DNA from: Bact-19 sp038319215
GTDB taxonomy: Bacteria; Bacteroidota; Bacteroidia; Bacteroidales; ML635J-15
Assembly: GCA_038319215.1 (NCBI GenBank)
Contig: JBBQCZ010000004.1
Coordinates: forward strand, 1 to 64,000
Direction of reading: 5' to 3'
DNA length: 64,000 nt
The first letter of the stretch is position 1; every line of letters starts with the position of its first letter. The notes under the pieces were generated by a model, which was not told the origin of the DNA, did no database searches, and saw only the letters and a program-made list of their open reading frames with translations. This document shows positions 34,785-43,661 of the stretch, in pieces. The position numbers and the translations under genes are program-made.

Positions 34785-36221
34785 ATGAAAAAGATTTTAA
34801 CTGTTTTGGGTTTGGTAATTTTTATACAAACCAGTTTTGCTCAAACATACAGTCCTGTTTCTTTAGGCAATAAATATCATTACACTTGTGATACTACAAA
34901 TGTAATTTTTACTGTTTTTACTGATTCAATTTCAGTAAATGGCAATGATACTTTGTTTTACCTTAACAGAATTGTTGTACCTTGTGATACTATTGAAGAT
35001 ATTTCTGTTTATCAAGAATATTCTTACGGTACAAATTCAATTTTTCTTAAAAACCAACCGATATTTTTAGAAAGACAATTTGTTAAAACAGATTCGACCC
35101 TTTGGTTCTATTCTCCTAATAGCTTTGTAGTTTATCCAGAAAAAGATATTGATGAGTCGTGGTTATACGATACCATTAATAATATTACAGCAACAGTAAA
35201 ATCGAGAAATGCAGAAACGGTGCTTGGCGAATCCGATATTGTTACTCTTTTTCTGTTATCAACAGGCGATACTGTTTTGCTTTCTCAAAATTATGGATTT
35301 TTAAAATTTCCGATCGGATATGGCAATTATTTCCGTCTCATTGGAATTGAAGGAGTCAATAATTTAGGCCTACACATGGGCGATTATAGAAGCTTTTTTG
35401 ATTACTCTGTGGGAGATAGTTTTGTATATTGGGAAACAGATCAGAATCCCGAAGCTTCCGGAGATAACACCAAACATTATCATTATAGCATTACTGCAAA
35501 GAATGTCTATTCTGATTACATCGAATATGAAATCTCTGGGTATTATTGTGTTGTTCTATGGGAATGTGTGGGACATGTTGATTTTACTGATGTTATTAGA
35601 TATGGGACAGGTTATACCGATCAATATTTCGGATATTCATATCAATTATCAAATAGGTTTGGACTGGAATATTTTTCACAGATCAGATATTTCAATGACG
35701 GTAGAGAAGTGGTGGATGGAATTCCTTCAATTCTTAAAAACTTTGTTTCCGAGGGTTTGCATGAAGATGTTTTGCTAGAAGTTGAGTCTTGTCAAGGTGG
35801 AAGTTTATCCTGTCAATGTTCTAATAGCGGTTGGTGTAACTTTCTCAGGCTAGAAGAAGGTTTAGGATTGATTTATGACAAAACTTGTGGATTTGAAAAT
35901 TTTAATGGAACAGAGCTCCTTCAGTTTGTACACGATGGAATTACTATTTATAATGTACTAACATCAGCACCCGAAAAAGAAATTCATAAGACAATTTCTA
36001 GCGCATTTCCCAACCCTGCGCAAAATACAATAACATTAACCTACGACGGCGAATTCAATTATGCTGAAATAATTACAATTACAGGCGAAACAATTAAAAC
36101 TATTCCAGAATTATTAACAAATGAAACCATAATAAATATAAGTGATTTGAAGGCAGGAATATATTTTGTCAGATTTAAAGGAGAGAATACATCTCAAGTA
36201 ATTAAAATGTACGTAAATTAG
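34785..36221 (+). CDS. Secreted protein with type IX (type A) sorting domain
   Basis: A 478-residue exported protein of unknown function. The signal peptide ends near residue 20 (VIFIQTSFAQ). The middle has no family I can name; it contains a cysteine-rich patch (ESCQGGSLSCQCSNSGWC) that may form disulphides. The last 75 residues form a type A T9SS sorting domain: AFPNPAQNTITL, then GETIKTI, then ISDLKAGIYFVRF and IKMYVN. It is thus expected to cross the outer membrane by the type IX system. The ATG at 34785 is chosen because the longer frame starts inside the promoter box. The radical SAM gene starts 39 bases downstream. Confidence 0.82.
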   Translation: MKKILTVLGLVIFIQTSFAQTYSPVSLGNKYHYTCDTTNVIFTVFTDSISVNGNDTLFYLNRIVVPCDTIEDISVYQEYSYGTNSIFLKNQPIFLERQFVKTDSTLWFYSPNSFVVYPEKDIDESWLYDTINNITATVKSRNAETVLGESDIVTLFLLSTGDTVLLSQNYGFLKFPIGYGNYFRLIGIEGVNNLGLHMGDYRSFFDYSVGDSFVYWETDQNPEASGDNTKHYHYSITAKNVYSDYIEYEISGYYCVVLWECVGHVDFTDVIRYGTGYTDQYFGYSYQLSNRFGLEYFSQIRYFNDGREVVDGIPSILKNFVSEGLHEDVLLEVESCQGGSLSCQCSNSGWCNFLRLEEGLGLIYDKTCGFENFNGTELLQFVHDGITIYNVLTSAPEKEIHKTISSAFPNPAQNTITLTYDGEFNYAEIITITGETIKTIPELLTNETIINISDLKAGIYFVRFKGENTSQVIKMYVN

Positions 36222-36260
36222 TGTTGTTGTTATTTTTTTCTAAATTTACGATTTAAACAC

Positions 36261-37259
36261 ATGACTAAATTACTATTACCACATATTGCACTCGAACTAA
36301 ATAATTCTTGCAATCAAGATTGTGTTTTCTGTTATAATCATTTAGAACATCAAGAATTAAATTCAGGTGGCAATTATAAAAGACTAATAAAGGTTCTTAA
36401 GCAAATATACTCCGACATATCTGTTGGAAGTATAACTTTTACCGGCGGAGAGCCAATGCTTGAGCCGCGTCTTGTAGAACTCGTTCTTTATGCCAAAATG
36501 AAAAAGTCGCTTACAACAATTATTTCTAACGGAACATTGTTTTCTGATGCAAAAATTAAAGAACTCCTTCTTGTAAAAAACGATTTGTTTCAATTGCCTA
36601 TTCACAGCTATATTGCTGATGTGCATGATAGAATGACTGGTTTGCAAGGTTCGCATAAAAAATCGATTGAGGCTATAAGAAAACTATTAGCAGCAAACTC
36701 CTATGTTGTAGCAGTAATTGTTCTTACCCGCTATAATATGGAAAATATTGATAAAACAATGCAGTTTATTGCGGAGCTAGGCATTAATCAAATTTCTGTA
36801 GATAGATACAATATTGGTGGAAAAAACAAGTATAAGTATAGAGAGATTCTGCCAGATAAAGATGAGATCAAAAAAGCATATATATTAATTAATAGTACTG
36901 CTAAAAGTTTGAATCTAAAACTAAGCTCAAATGTTTGCACTCCACATTGCTTTTTAAGCCCTGTCGATTTTCCGTTTATACGCTTTGGCAATTGCCCTGA
37001 AGATCCATTACATTTTCCTATAACTGTTGATTGCGATGGCGGTGTAAGGGTCTGCAATCACAGCCCTATAATTGCAGGAAGTATTTTCAAAGAAAAACTT
37101 GCAGACATTCTTGATTCACAGTATGTTAAATCGTGGAACAAAAACATTCCTGATTTGTGTGCAGATTGTGATTTATGGAAGAATTGTAGGGGAGGATGCA
37201 GAGCCGCATCAGAACAAACAGGAGGAACTAATTCCATGGTGGACCCAATAATCCCATGA
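36261..37259 (+). CDS. Radical SAM protein with SPASM domain
   Basis: A 332-residue radical S-adenosylmethionine enzyme. The [4Fe-4S] cluster cysteines are Cys17, Cys21 and Cys24 (CNQDCVFC), followed by the GGEP motif (FTGGEPMLEP). The C-terminal SPASM region (about residues 245-320) has the cysteines for extra clusters (VDCDGGVRVCNHSP, then CADCDLWKNCRGGC). SPASM enzymes often modify peptides or anaerobically mature sulfatases, but no precursor peptide or sulfatase gene is next to it. The substrate is therefore open. It lies 39 bases behind the T9SS cargo gene; cotranscription is possible. Confidence 0.85.
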   Translation: MTKLLLPHIALELNNSCNQDCVFCYNHLEHQELNSGGNYKRLIKVLKQIYSDISVGSITFTGGEPMLEPRLVELVLYAKMKKSLTTIISNGTLFSDAKIKELLLVKNDLFQLPIHSYIADVHDRMTGLQGSHKKSIEAIRKLLAANSYVVAVIVLTRYNMENIDKTMQFIAELGINQISVDRYNIGGKNKYKYREILPDKDEIKKAYILINSTAKSLNLKLSSNVCTPHCFLSPVDFPFIRFGNCPEDPLHFPITVDCDGGVRVCNHSPIIAGSIFKEKLADILDSQYVKSWNKNIPDLCADCDLWKNCRGGCRAASEQTGGTNSMVDPIIP

Positions 37260-37558
37260 TAATCTCGAAAAGTGAGTAGAAAAAACCATGTTTTTGCATA
37301 TTTTTTTTTGTGAAAATCAATTTAATCTGACTCAAAATTGTTAATAAATCTTTCTGATTTAGAATAACGACATTGTTAATCGCTCAAAAAATGTCTTTAT
37401 GTGTGTTGATACGCCTGAGTTTTATGATTCTTGACTTCATTTGTAATTAATTGTTGAAAAAATATTGTGTTAACGAAAATTATATTATTTTTGCAGTCCG
37501 TTTGGTCATCCAGCCTATGGGGTAAATATTTATTATATTAATTAAAATTTACAAAGTA
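37260..37558. other. Spacer and leader before rplM
   Basis: No gene is seen. The region is AT-rich. It ends in the rplM promoter and a 5' leader of about 60 bases (about 37499-37558) containing a G/C-bearing stretch near 37498-37522. Ribosomal-protein leader RNAs upstream of L13 genes have been described in Bacteroidia, and this leader is a candidate, but I could not recognise a firm secondary structure by eye. Confidence 0.35.
37465..37493 (+). promoter_or_regulatory. Promoter of the rplM-rpsI operon
   Basis: TTG at 37465-37467 and TATTTTTG at 37486-37493, 18 bp apart. The implied transcript has a leader of about 60 bases before the GTG start. Confidence 0.65.
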
Positions 37559-38014
37559 GTGAAAACATTGAAGTACAGAACATTATCAGCAAATAAAGAA
37601 ACTGTTAACAAACAGTGGTTTATTGTTGACGCAGAAGGAGAAATTCTTGGCCGTTTAGCAGCAAGAGTAGCTATCGTTCTTCGCGGAAAGCACAAAACTG
37701 ATTACACACCACACGTAGATTGTGGCGATAATGTGATAATTATTAATGCTGAAAAAATTCGCCTAACAGGCAATAAACTTGCAGATAAAGTTTATATCAG
37801 ACATTCAGGCTATCCAGGTGGTCAAAAATCAACAACTGCTCAAGAGATGTTAGACAAACATCCTGAAAGAGTTCTTGAAAAAGCCATTAAAGGTATGTTG
37901 CCTAAAAATAGTTTAGGTGCTGAATTATTCAGAAATTTATATGTTTATGTTGGTACTGAGCACAAACAAGAGGCTCAGAAACCAGCGAAGTTGGACTTAA
38001 ATACAATTAAATAG
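37559..38014 (+). CDS. rplM: 50S ribosomal protein L13
   Basis: A 151-residue L13; the typical KQWFIVDAEGEILGRLA and GKHKTDYTPHVDCGD segments are present. The start is GTG at 37559 (MKTLKYRTLS), since no in-frame ATG gives the full N-terminus. It begins the rplM-rpsI pair that is conserved across bacteria; rpsI follows four bases after its stop. Confidence 0.97.
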   Translation: MKTLKYRTLSANKETVNKQWFIVDAEGEILGRLAARVAIVLRGKHKTDYTPHVDCGDNVIIINAEKIRLTGNKLADKVYIRHSGYPGGQKSTTAQEMLDKHPERVLEKAIKGMLPKNSLGAELFRNLYVYVGTEHKQEAQKPAKLDLNTIK

Positions 38015-38018
38015 CATT

Positions 38019-38405
38019 ATGGAAGTTTTTAATGCATTAGGCCGCAGAAAAGCCGCTGTCGCAAGAGTTTATCTTAGCGAGGGCAAAGGTAACATTACAA
38101 TTAATAATAAAAAACTGGAAGAATATTTCCCGATTATGCAACTTCAGTATATCGTGAAACAACCTTTCTTAACTTTAGACAAGCTAGAAAGCTGGGATGT
38201 TAAAGCTAACATCGATGGCGGAGGTATCAGCGGACAAGCAGAAGCTTTACGTTTAGGTATATCTAGAGCTTTGCTTAAAGTTGACCCAGACTATCGCGCA
38301 AGTTTAAAACCACTAGGTTTTCTTACTCGTGATCCAAGGGTTGTTGAAAGAAAAAAACCGGGACAGAAAAAAGCCCGCAAAAGATTCCAGTTCTCTAAAC
38401 GTTAG
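38019..38405 (+). CDS. rpsI: 30S ribosomal protein S9
   Basis: A 128-residue S9 with the N-terminal NALGRRKAAVARVYL motif and the strongly basic tail KKPGQKKARKRFQFSKR that reaches the decoding centre near the P-site tRNA. It follows rplM by four bases. A structured spacer (see 38441-38481) separates it from rpsB. Confidence 0.97.
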   Translation: MEVFNALGRRKAAVARVYLSEGKGNITINNKKLEEYFPIMQLQYIVKQPFLTLDKLESWDVKANIDGGGISGQAEALRLGISRALLKVDPDYRASLKPLGFLTRDPRVVERKKPGQKKARKRFQFSKR

Positions 38406-38440
38406 TATTTTAGTGAGTTATAAATCAAGTTTAGTATCTA

Positions 38441-38481
38441 AATTGTCCGGACAGACCATTATTTGGCTCTACCGGTCAATT
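38441..38481 (+). promoter_or_regulatory. Structured leader upstream of rpsB
   Basis: AATTGTCCGG (38441-38450) pairs with CCGGTCAATT (38472-38481) with one T-T mismatch. Inside it AGACC and GGCTCT can pair further around ATTATTT. The hairpin is not followed by a T-tract and ends 34 bases before the rpsB ATG, so it is better read as a cis-acting leader (for example a binding site for S2) than as a terminator. This is inference from structure and position. Confidence 0.5.
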
Positions 38482-38515
38482 GTTACTACAGAAAGTAAAC
38501 TTTAAATTAAAAAAA

Positions 38516-39349
38516 ATGCCAAGAGTAAGTTTTGATCAATTACTTGACGCAGGTGTTCATTTTGGACATCTAAAGCGTAAATGGAATCCATCTATGGCTC
38601 CTTACATTTTCATGGAGCGAAATGGTATTCACATTATTGACCTGCACAAAACAGCTATCAAAATTGATGAAGCTGCAAATGCAATGAAAAACATTGCAAA
38701 ATCAGGTCGTAAGATTCTTTTCGTTGCAACAAAAAAACAGGCTAAAGATATTGTTGCTGAAGAAGTAGCAAAAATCAACATGCCTTACGTTACAGAACGT
38801 TGGCCAGGTGGAATGCTTACAAATTTCCCAACTATTCGTAAAGCGGTTAAGAAAATGTCTTTAATAGACAAAAGTCATGTTGATGGTACTTTTGAGTCTC
38901 TCTCTAAACGTGAGAAACTACAAATTACTCGTCAAAGAGCAAAATTAGAAAAGAACTTAGGTTCAATCTCTGATTTGTCAAGATTACCAGCTGCAATTTT
39001 TATAGTTGACGTAATGAAAGAAAAAATTGCTGTTAGAGAAGCTATGAGATTAGGTATTCCTGTATTCGCTATGGTTGATACAAATTCAGATCCTAAACCT
39101 ATCGATTTCCCAATTCCAGCAAACGACGATGCTTCAAAATCAATTCAGTTGATTCTAAGTATTATGTGCCAAGCCATTAAAGAAGGTCTAAGCGAAAGAA
39201 GCGTAGAAAAAGAAAGTACTGCGAAATCAGTAGATGAAGTTGGCGAAGAATCAATGGAAGAAAAAAGAGCTTCACGTACTAGAACTAGAGCTAAAAAAGA
39301 AAATCATGCTGCTGAAATAGTTTCTAAAGAAGACAAAACAGAAGAATAA
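38516..39349 (+). CDS. rpsB: 30S ribosomal protein S2
   Basis: A 277-residue S2 with the LLDAGVHFGHLKRKWNP start, the FVATKKQA and ERWPGGMLTNF motifs, and the MVDTNSDP segment. The C-terminus is extended by about 45 charged residues (EEKRASRTRTRAKKEN), as in other Bacteroidetes. The frame is open to a TTG at 38480, but that codon lies in the hairpin, so MPRVSFDQ at 38516 is the start. tsf follows after 25 bases, the classical rpsB-tsf pair. Confidence 0.97.
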   Translation: MPRVSFDQLLDAGVHFGHLKRKWNPSMAPYIFMERNGIHIIDLHKTAIKIDEAANAMKNIAKSGRKILFVATKKQAKDIVAEEVAKINMPYVTERWPGGMLTNFPTIRKAVKKMSLIDKSHVDGTFESLSKREKLQITRQRAKLEKNLGSISDLSRLPAAIFIVDVMKEKIAVREAMRLGIPVFAMVDTNSDPKPIDFPIPANDDASKSIQLILSIMCQAIKEGLSERSVEKESTAKSVDEVGEESMEEKRASRTRTRAKKENHAAEIVSKEDKTEE

Positions 39350-39374
39350 TTAAAAACTTTTAAATTAAACAAAA

Positions 39375-40202
39375 ATGGCAAATATAACTGCTGCTGATGT
39401 TGGCAAATTAAGACAAATGACCGGTGCTGGGATGATGGATTGCAAAAAAGCTTTAGTAGAAGCTGAAGGCGATTTTGAAAGAGCCAAAGACCTTATCCGT
39501 GAAAAAGGCCTTGCTATTGCTAACAAAAGAGCTGACAGGGATGCATCAGAAGGTGCTGTGTTAGCAACAACTGTTAAGGATAATACTATAGGCGTAATGA
39601 TCGCTCTAAATTGTGAAACTGATTTTGTTGCTAAAAATATAGATTTCGTTTCATTAGCAAAAACTATACTTGATACTGCTGCAAAAGAACTTCCTTCTGA
39701 CCTTGAAGCTCTTAAAGCCTGTACTATCAATGGAAAAACTATTGGCGAAATAGTTGTTGAAAGATCTGGTATCACTGGCGAAAAAATGGAAATCGCTTGT
39801 TATGAAAAAATTGAAGCTGCTCAAGTTAGCTCATATATCCACATGGGTAGTAAATTAGCTACAATGGTTGGTCTTAACAAAGTCGTTGATCCTAAAGTTG
39901 GTTTTGGAGTTGCAATGCAAATTGCTGCTATGAATCCTGTTGCTATTGATAAAGACTACGTTTCTCAGGCTGTTATGGATAAAGAACTTGAAATCGGTCG
40001 CGAACAAGCTCGTAACGAAGGTAAACCAGAAGAATTACTTGATAAAATAGCTCAAGGTAAACTTCAAAAATTCTTTAAAGATTCTACTTTGCTAAATCAA
40101 GAATTCGTTCAAGAAGGTAAAATTACTGTTAAGGAATATTTACAAAAACAGGAAAAAGACCTTACTGTTACAAGTTTCAAAAGATACGGTCTTTCTAACT
40201 AA
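39375..40202 (+). CDS. tsf: Elongation factor Ts
   Basis: Nucleotide-exchange factor of EF-Tu. The 275-residue protein shows the N-terminal UBA-like domain (VGKLRQMTGAGMMDCKKAL) and the core motif NCETDFVAKN that enters the EF-Tu nucleotide pocket. It is the last gene of the rpsB-tsf pair and is followed by a clear terminator. Confidence 0.97.
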   Translation: MANITAADVGKLRQMTGAGMMDCKKALVEAEGDFERAKDLIREKGLAIANKRADRDASEGAVLATTVKDNTIGVMIALNCETDFVAKNIDFVSLAKTILDTAAKELPSDLEALKACTINGKTIGEIVVERSGITGEKMEIACYEKIEAAQVSSYIHMGSKLATMVGLNKVVDPKVGFGVAMQIAAMNPVAIDKDYVSQAVMDKELEIGREQARNEGKPEELLDKIAQGKLQKFFKDSTLLNQEFVQEGKITVKEYLQKQEKDLTVTSFKRYGLSN

Positions 40203-40223
40203 TCGAAAAATAAAAACATATTT

Positions 40224-40262
40224 AAAGGCTGTTCGCTTAATAGTGGACAGCCTTTTTTGTTT
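40224..40262 (+). terminator. Terminator of the rpsB-tsf operon
   Basis: The arms AAAGGCTGT (40224-40232) and ACAGCCTTT (40247-40255) are followed by a T-rich run, 21 bases after the tsf stop. Confidence 0.88.
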
Positions 40263-40299
40263 TTTATTAGCATAAGCTAATTGCTATCGTTCAAATTGT

Positions 40300-40307
40300 T
40301 ATTTTTG
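40300..40307 (+). promoter_or_regulatory. -7 box of miaB
   Basis: TATTTTTG lies 17 bases ahead of the ATG at 40325; no good -33 element was found at the ideal spacing. Confidence 0.5.
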
Positions 40308-40324
40308 CATTCAAATTATTTGTG

Positions 40325-41644
40325 ATGAATAAAAAAGTATATATCGAAACTTATGGTTGTCAAATGAATGTGGCAGATTCGGAAACTGTTGCCGGAATAA
40401 TGCATTCACGAAGCTATACTGCCGAAACCAAAATTGATAATGCAGATGTTATTATTATTAATACATGCTCGGTTCGTGATAATGCTGAAAAAAAAATATG
40501 GAATCGTCTTGATTTTATTAAGAGCCTAAAAAGAAAAAATAAAAAGCTAAAGGTCGGTATTATTGGTTGCATGGCTCAAAGAATAGCGGATAAACTTCTT
40601 GAACATCCTGTTGTTGACTTTGTTGCAGGACCTGATGCATACCGTAATTTACCCGATTTAGTTAATGAGACAGATATTGAACTAAAATCTCATAATACGG
40701 AATTTGATATTACTGAAACATATTCTGGAATAGAACAACTTAAAATGGGAAGTGATGAAATCTCTGGTTTTGTTGCAATAACTCGTGGTTGTAATAATTT
40801 TTGCTCATATTGCATTGTGCCATATACACGCGGACGAGAACGTAGTAGTTCATACAAAGATATTATTGCGGAGGTAGAAAGTCTTGCAAAAAAAGGATTT
40901 AAAGAAGTAACTCTGTTAGGTCAGAATGTTAATTCATATCTTTTTGAAGATGCAGAAAACAAGGTAGATTTCCCAAAATTGATTGAAATGGTTGCTGGTG
41001 CAGCTCCTCAAATGCGTGTTAGATTTACAACTTCGCACCCAAAAGACATTTCCGATTTATTAATTGACGTAATTGCAAGAAATAATAATATTTGCAATCA
41101 CATTCATCTTCCAGTTCAATCAGGGAGTAATAAGATTCTGGAATTAATGAACAGAAAATATACTCGTGAATGGTATCTAGAAAGAATAGAAACAATAGTA
41201 AAAAAGATTCCTGATTGTGGATTGTCCTCAGATATTTTCTGTGGATTTTCGGAAGAAACTGAGGCGGATTTTCAGTTAACATTAGACCTAATGAACATTG
41301 TGGGTTACGATCTAGCCTTTATGTTTAAATACTCTGTTCGTCCAGGAACTGCCGCGGCAAAGAACTTAGTTGATGATGTGCCGGAGGAAATAAAGAAAGA
41401 AAGGTTAAGCCGAATGATTAAGATGCAGAATAAAATTTCATTATCAAAAAATCGCGCTGATATTGGTAGTGTATTTGAAGTTTTAGTAGAAGGTCGCTCT
41501 AAAAGATCTGAAGAAATGCTTTTTGGTAGAACGCAACAGAATAAAGTGGTTGTATTCCCATCAAAAGACGCAAAAAGAGGCGATTTCGTTAATGTTAAAA
41601 TTTCAGATGCTAGCTCTGCTACGTTAAAAGGAAATATTGTGTAA
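40325..41644 (+). CDS. miaB: tRNA-2-methylthio-N6-dimethylallyladenosine synthase
   Basis: Radical SAM methylthiotransferase acting on i6A37 of tRNA. The 439-residue protein has the N-terminal UPF0004 domain with its cluster cysteines (ETYGCQMN, NTCSVRDNAE, IGCMAQR), the radical SAM motif GCNNFCSYCIVPYTRGRER, and a C-terminal TRAM domain (about 375-439). A GTG codon lies three bases upstream of the chosen ATG. The AhpD-like gene follows after 15 bases. Confidence 0.96.
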   Translation: MNKKVYIETYGCQMNVADSETVAGIMHSRSYTAETKIDNADVIIINTCSVRDNAEKKIWNRLDFIKSLKRKNKKLKVGIIGCMAQRIADKLLEHPVVDFVAGPDAYRNLPDLVNETDIELKSHNTEFDITETYSGIEQLKMGSDEISGFVAITRGCNNFCSYCIVPYTRGRERSSSYKDIIAEVESLAKKGFKEVTLLGQNVNSYLFEDAENKVDFPKLIEMVAGAAPQMRVRFTTSHPKDISDLLIDVIARNNNICNHIHLPVQSGSNKILELMNRKYTREWYLERIETIVKKIPDCGLSSDIFCGFSEETEADFQLTLDLMNIVGYDLAFMFKYSVRPGTAAAKNLVDDVPEEIKKERLSRMIKMQNKISLSKNRADIGSVFEVLVEGRSKRSEEMLFGRTQQNKVVVFPSKDAKRGDFVNVKISDASSATLKGNIV

Positions 41645-41659
41645 TAAAAAATCTGTTAT

Positions 41660-42004
41660 ATGAGCCAAATAAATGAATTCAGAGAATATCGATCTAAAAT
41701 GAACGAAAAGCTTTTAAACTCTGATAATAAAGTAATAAAAAGACTCTACAGTCTCGACACTCTTACTTATCAGGATTCTGCTTTAGATGTAAAAACAAAA
41801 GAAATGCTAGGTCTTGTATCTTCAATGGTTTTGCGTTGCGACGATTGTGTAAAATATCATCTTGAAACTTGTCACAAACTTGGTGTTAGCACAGATGAAA
41901 TATTAGATATTTTTGGCGTTGCTAATGTTGTTGGAGGCACAATTGTAATTCCTCATACACGTCGAGCCCTCGAATTCTGGGAATTGCTCGAGCAGGAAAA
42001 ATAA
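41660..42004 (+). CDS. Carboxymuconolactone decarboxylase/AhpD-like protein
   Basis: A 114-residue helical protein of the AhpD-like superfamily. The redox motif CDDC lies in VLRCDDCVKYHLETCHKLGV with the conserved His six residues after the first cysteine, as in AhpD-type disulphide reductases. Peroxide-linked thiol chemistry is likely, but the partner is unknown; no ahpC is adjacent. It probably shares a transcript with miaB. Confidence 0.85.
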   Translation: MSQINEFREYRSKMNEKLLNSDNKVIKRLYSLDTLTYQDSALDVKTKEMLGLVSSMVLRCDDCVKYHLETCHKLGVSTDEILDIFGVANVVGGTIVIPHTRRALEFWELLEQEK

Positions 42005-42196
42005 GCTATTTTTCTTATTTCTTTATCCTTCCACCAAATATATTCCTAAAAACATACTAAAAGCAGTTGCTAGATTCGTTATTAGTCTAATTAGCATTTT
42101 GTTATTTGTCATTAAAACCTATTAAATGAATAAAAATTTACCTGAATTAACATTAGTTCAATTTTTAAATTTTATTCACTTTAAAAAATTAATGAC

Positions 42197-42877
42197 ATGG
42201 AAACAAAAAAGTCACCTAAAGTCAATCTTGAAAAAAAGAGAGTTTTTTTCCTAGAAATAGGTTTTATTTTTGCAATGGGCATCTGCTTAGTGGCATTTGA
42301 ATGGTCAAATGAAGAAATCACAGAAAATGTTTATGAAAATAGTACAATTGATCTGACAATTGAATCTGAGATTGTCAATACTTATGTTGCCCCACCACCA
42401 CCACCACCACCAATTGTAATCCCAGAAACAATAACAATTAATCCTAACAATTCTAAATCCGACACAGCATCAAGTAGTTTTAACGAAGGGTATACAATAA
42501 TTCCTAGAGAAAAAACAAAAGTTGATATTATTGAAATTCCTACAGAGGAAGAAGTGGTTTTTAATATCGGTCTTGTTGACAAAAAGCCAATTTTTCCAGG
42601 AGGCGAGGCAGCATTGCTTAAGTTTATTGGAGACAATACAAAATATCCTGCAATTCCAAAAGAGAACGGCATTCAAGGCAAAGTTTACATTCAGTTTGTT
42701 ATTGGCCGGGATGGCAAAGTTGGCAATCTAACGATTATTAAAAGCATAGATAAGTATCTTGATCAAGAAGCTTTAAGGGTTATTTCTATTCTTCCAGATT
42801 GGACACCTGGAGTAAAAGGAGGAAAACTTGTTCCTGTTTCATTTATAATACCAATAAACTTTACGCTAAAATATTAA
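42197..42877 (+). CDS. TonB-like energy transducer, paralogue 1
   Basis: A 226-residue protein. One N-terminal membrane helix (about residues 17-36) precedes a periplasmic spacer with a seven-proline run (APPPPPPPIVIPE). The C-terminal TonB domain (about residues 125-226) holds KPIFPGGEAALLKFI, YPAIPKENGIQGKVYIQFVI and the late SFIIPINF. It should carry energy from an ExbBD-type complex to outer-membrane receptors, though no exbB/exbD is in the window. The next gene is a close paralogue 99 bases downstream, so a tandem duplication is evident. Confidence 0.88.
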   Translation: METKKSPKVNLEKKRVFFLEIGFIFAMGICLVAFEWSNEEITENVYENSTIDLTIESEIVNTYVAPPPPPPPIVIPETITINPNNSKSDTASSSFNEGYTIIPREKTKVDIIEIPTEEEVVFNIGLVDKKPIFPGGEAALLKFIGDNTKYPAIPKENGIQGKVYIQFVIGRDGKVGNLTIIKSIDKYLDQEALRVISILPDWTPGVKGGKLVPVSFIIPINFTLKY

Positions 42878-42976
42878 TAAGTTTATTCAAAGTATTTATG
42901 GAATTATAATTTCAATTGAATCTTTGAAGAAATTTTTTAAATAATTTTCGTTTAATTCTTATAAAAACTTACAGAC

Positions 42977-43660
42977 ATGAAAACAAAAAAAACAATTAAA
43001 GCAAATCTCGAAAAAAAGAGATTTCTTTTCCTTGAGTTAGGATTAGTACTCGCATTAGGGATGTGTTTCGCTGCGTTCGAATGGACAAGTGAAGAAACTT
43101 CAACAACCGATCTTGGCAATCTTAAAGAGTCATCTTATTTCGAAGAAGATGTTCAATTTACAGTACCACCACCTCCACCGGTAGTAAAACCTCTTGAACC
43201 TGTTATAATTCCTGAAGTTATTTTGATAGTTGATAAACCAGTTATTGATGACAAGGATGTTTTTATAAACAATATAGATCCTGTTGTTCCAGTAATTAAA
43301 AAGCCAATTATTCCTGTAGATTTACCTGATGAAGAATTGGACGTAATAGATTATGTGAAAGTTGAAGTAAAACCAATATTTCCAGGTGGTGATGCAGCTT
43401 TACTTTCATTTATAAGCAAAAACACAGTTTATCCGCAAATTCCAAAGGAAAATGGTGTTGATGGAAAAGTATATGTGCGATTTGTAATTGATGTAACAGG
43501 GAAAGTTACAAATGTTTCCATAGCAAAAGGAGTAGATGCCTATCTAGATGCAGAAGCACTGCGGGTAGTATCAGCAATCCCAGCGTGGAGCCCTGGAAAA
43601 CAAAGAAATAAGCCAGTTCCAGTATCCTATATTATCCCAATAAATTTCAAGTTGATATAA
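42977..43660 (+). CDS. TonB-like energy transducer, paralogue 2
   Basis: A 227-residue protein with the same layout as its upstream neighbour: an almost identical start (KTKKTIKANLEKKRFLFLELG), a membrane helix at about 17-36, a shorter proline stretch (VPPPPPVVKPLEP) and a C-terminal TonB domain (PIFPGGDAALLSFIS, YPQIPKENGVDGKVYVRFVI). The two copies differ most in the periplasmic spacer, which suggests different reach or partners. Its stop codon lies one base before MITE copy 2, so the element became part of its 3' region. Confidence 0.88.
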   Translation: MKTKKTIKANLEKKRFLFLELGLVLALGMCFAAFEWTSEETSTTDLGNLKESSYFEEDVQFTVPPPPPVVKPLEPVIIPEVILIVDKPVIDDKDVFINNIDPVVPVIKKPIIPVDLPDEELDVIDYVKVEVKPIFPGGDAALLSFISKNTVYPQIPKENGVDGKVYVRFVIDVTGKVTNVSIAKGVDAYLDAEALRVVSAIPAWSPGKQRNKPVPVSYIIPINFKLI

Positions 43661-43661
43661 T

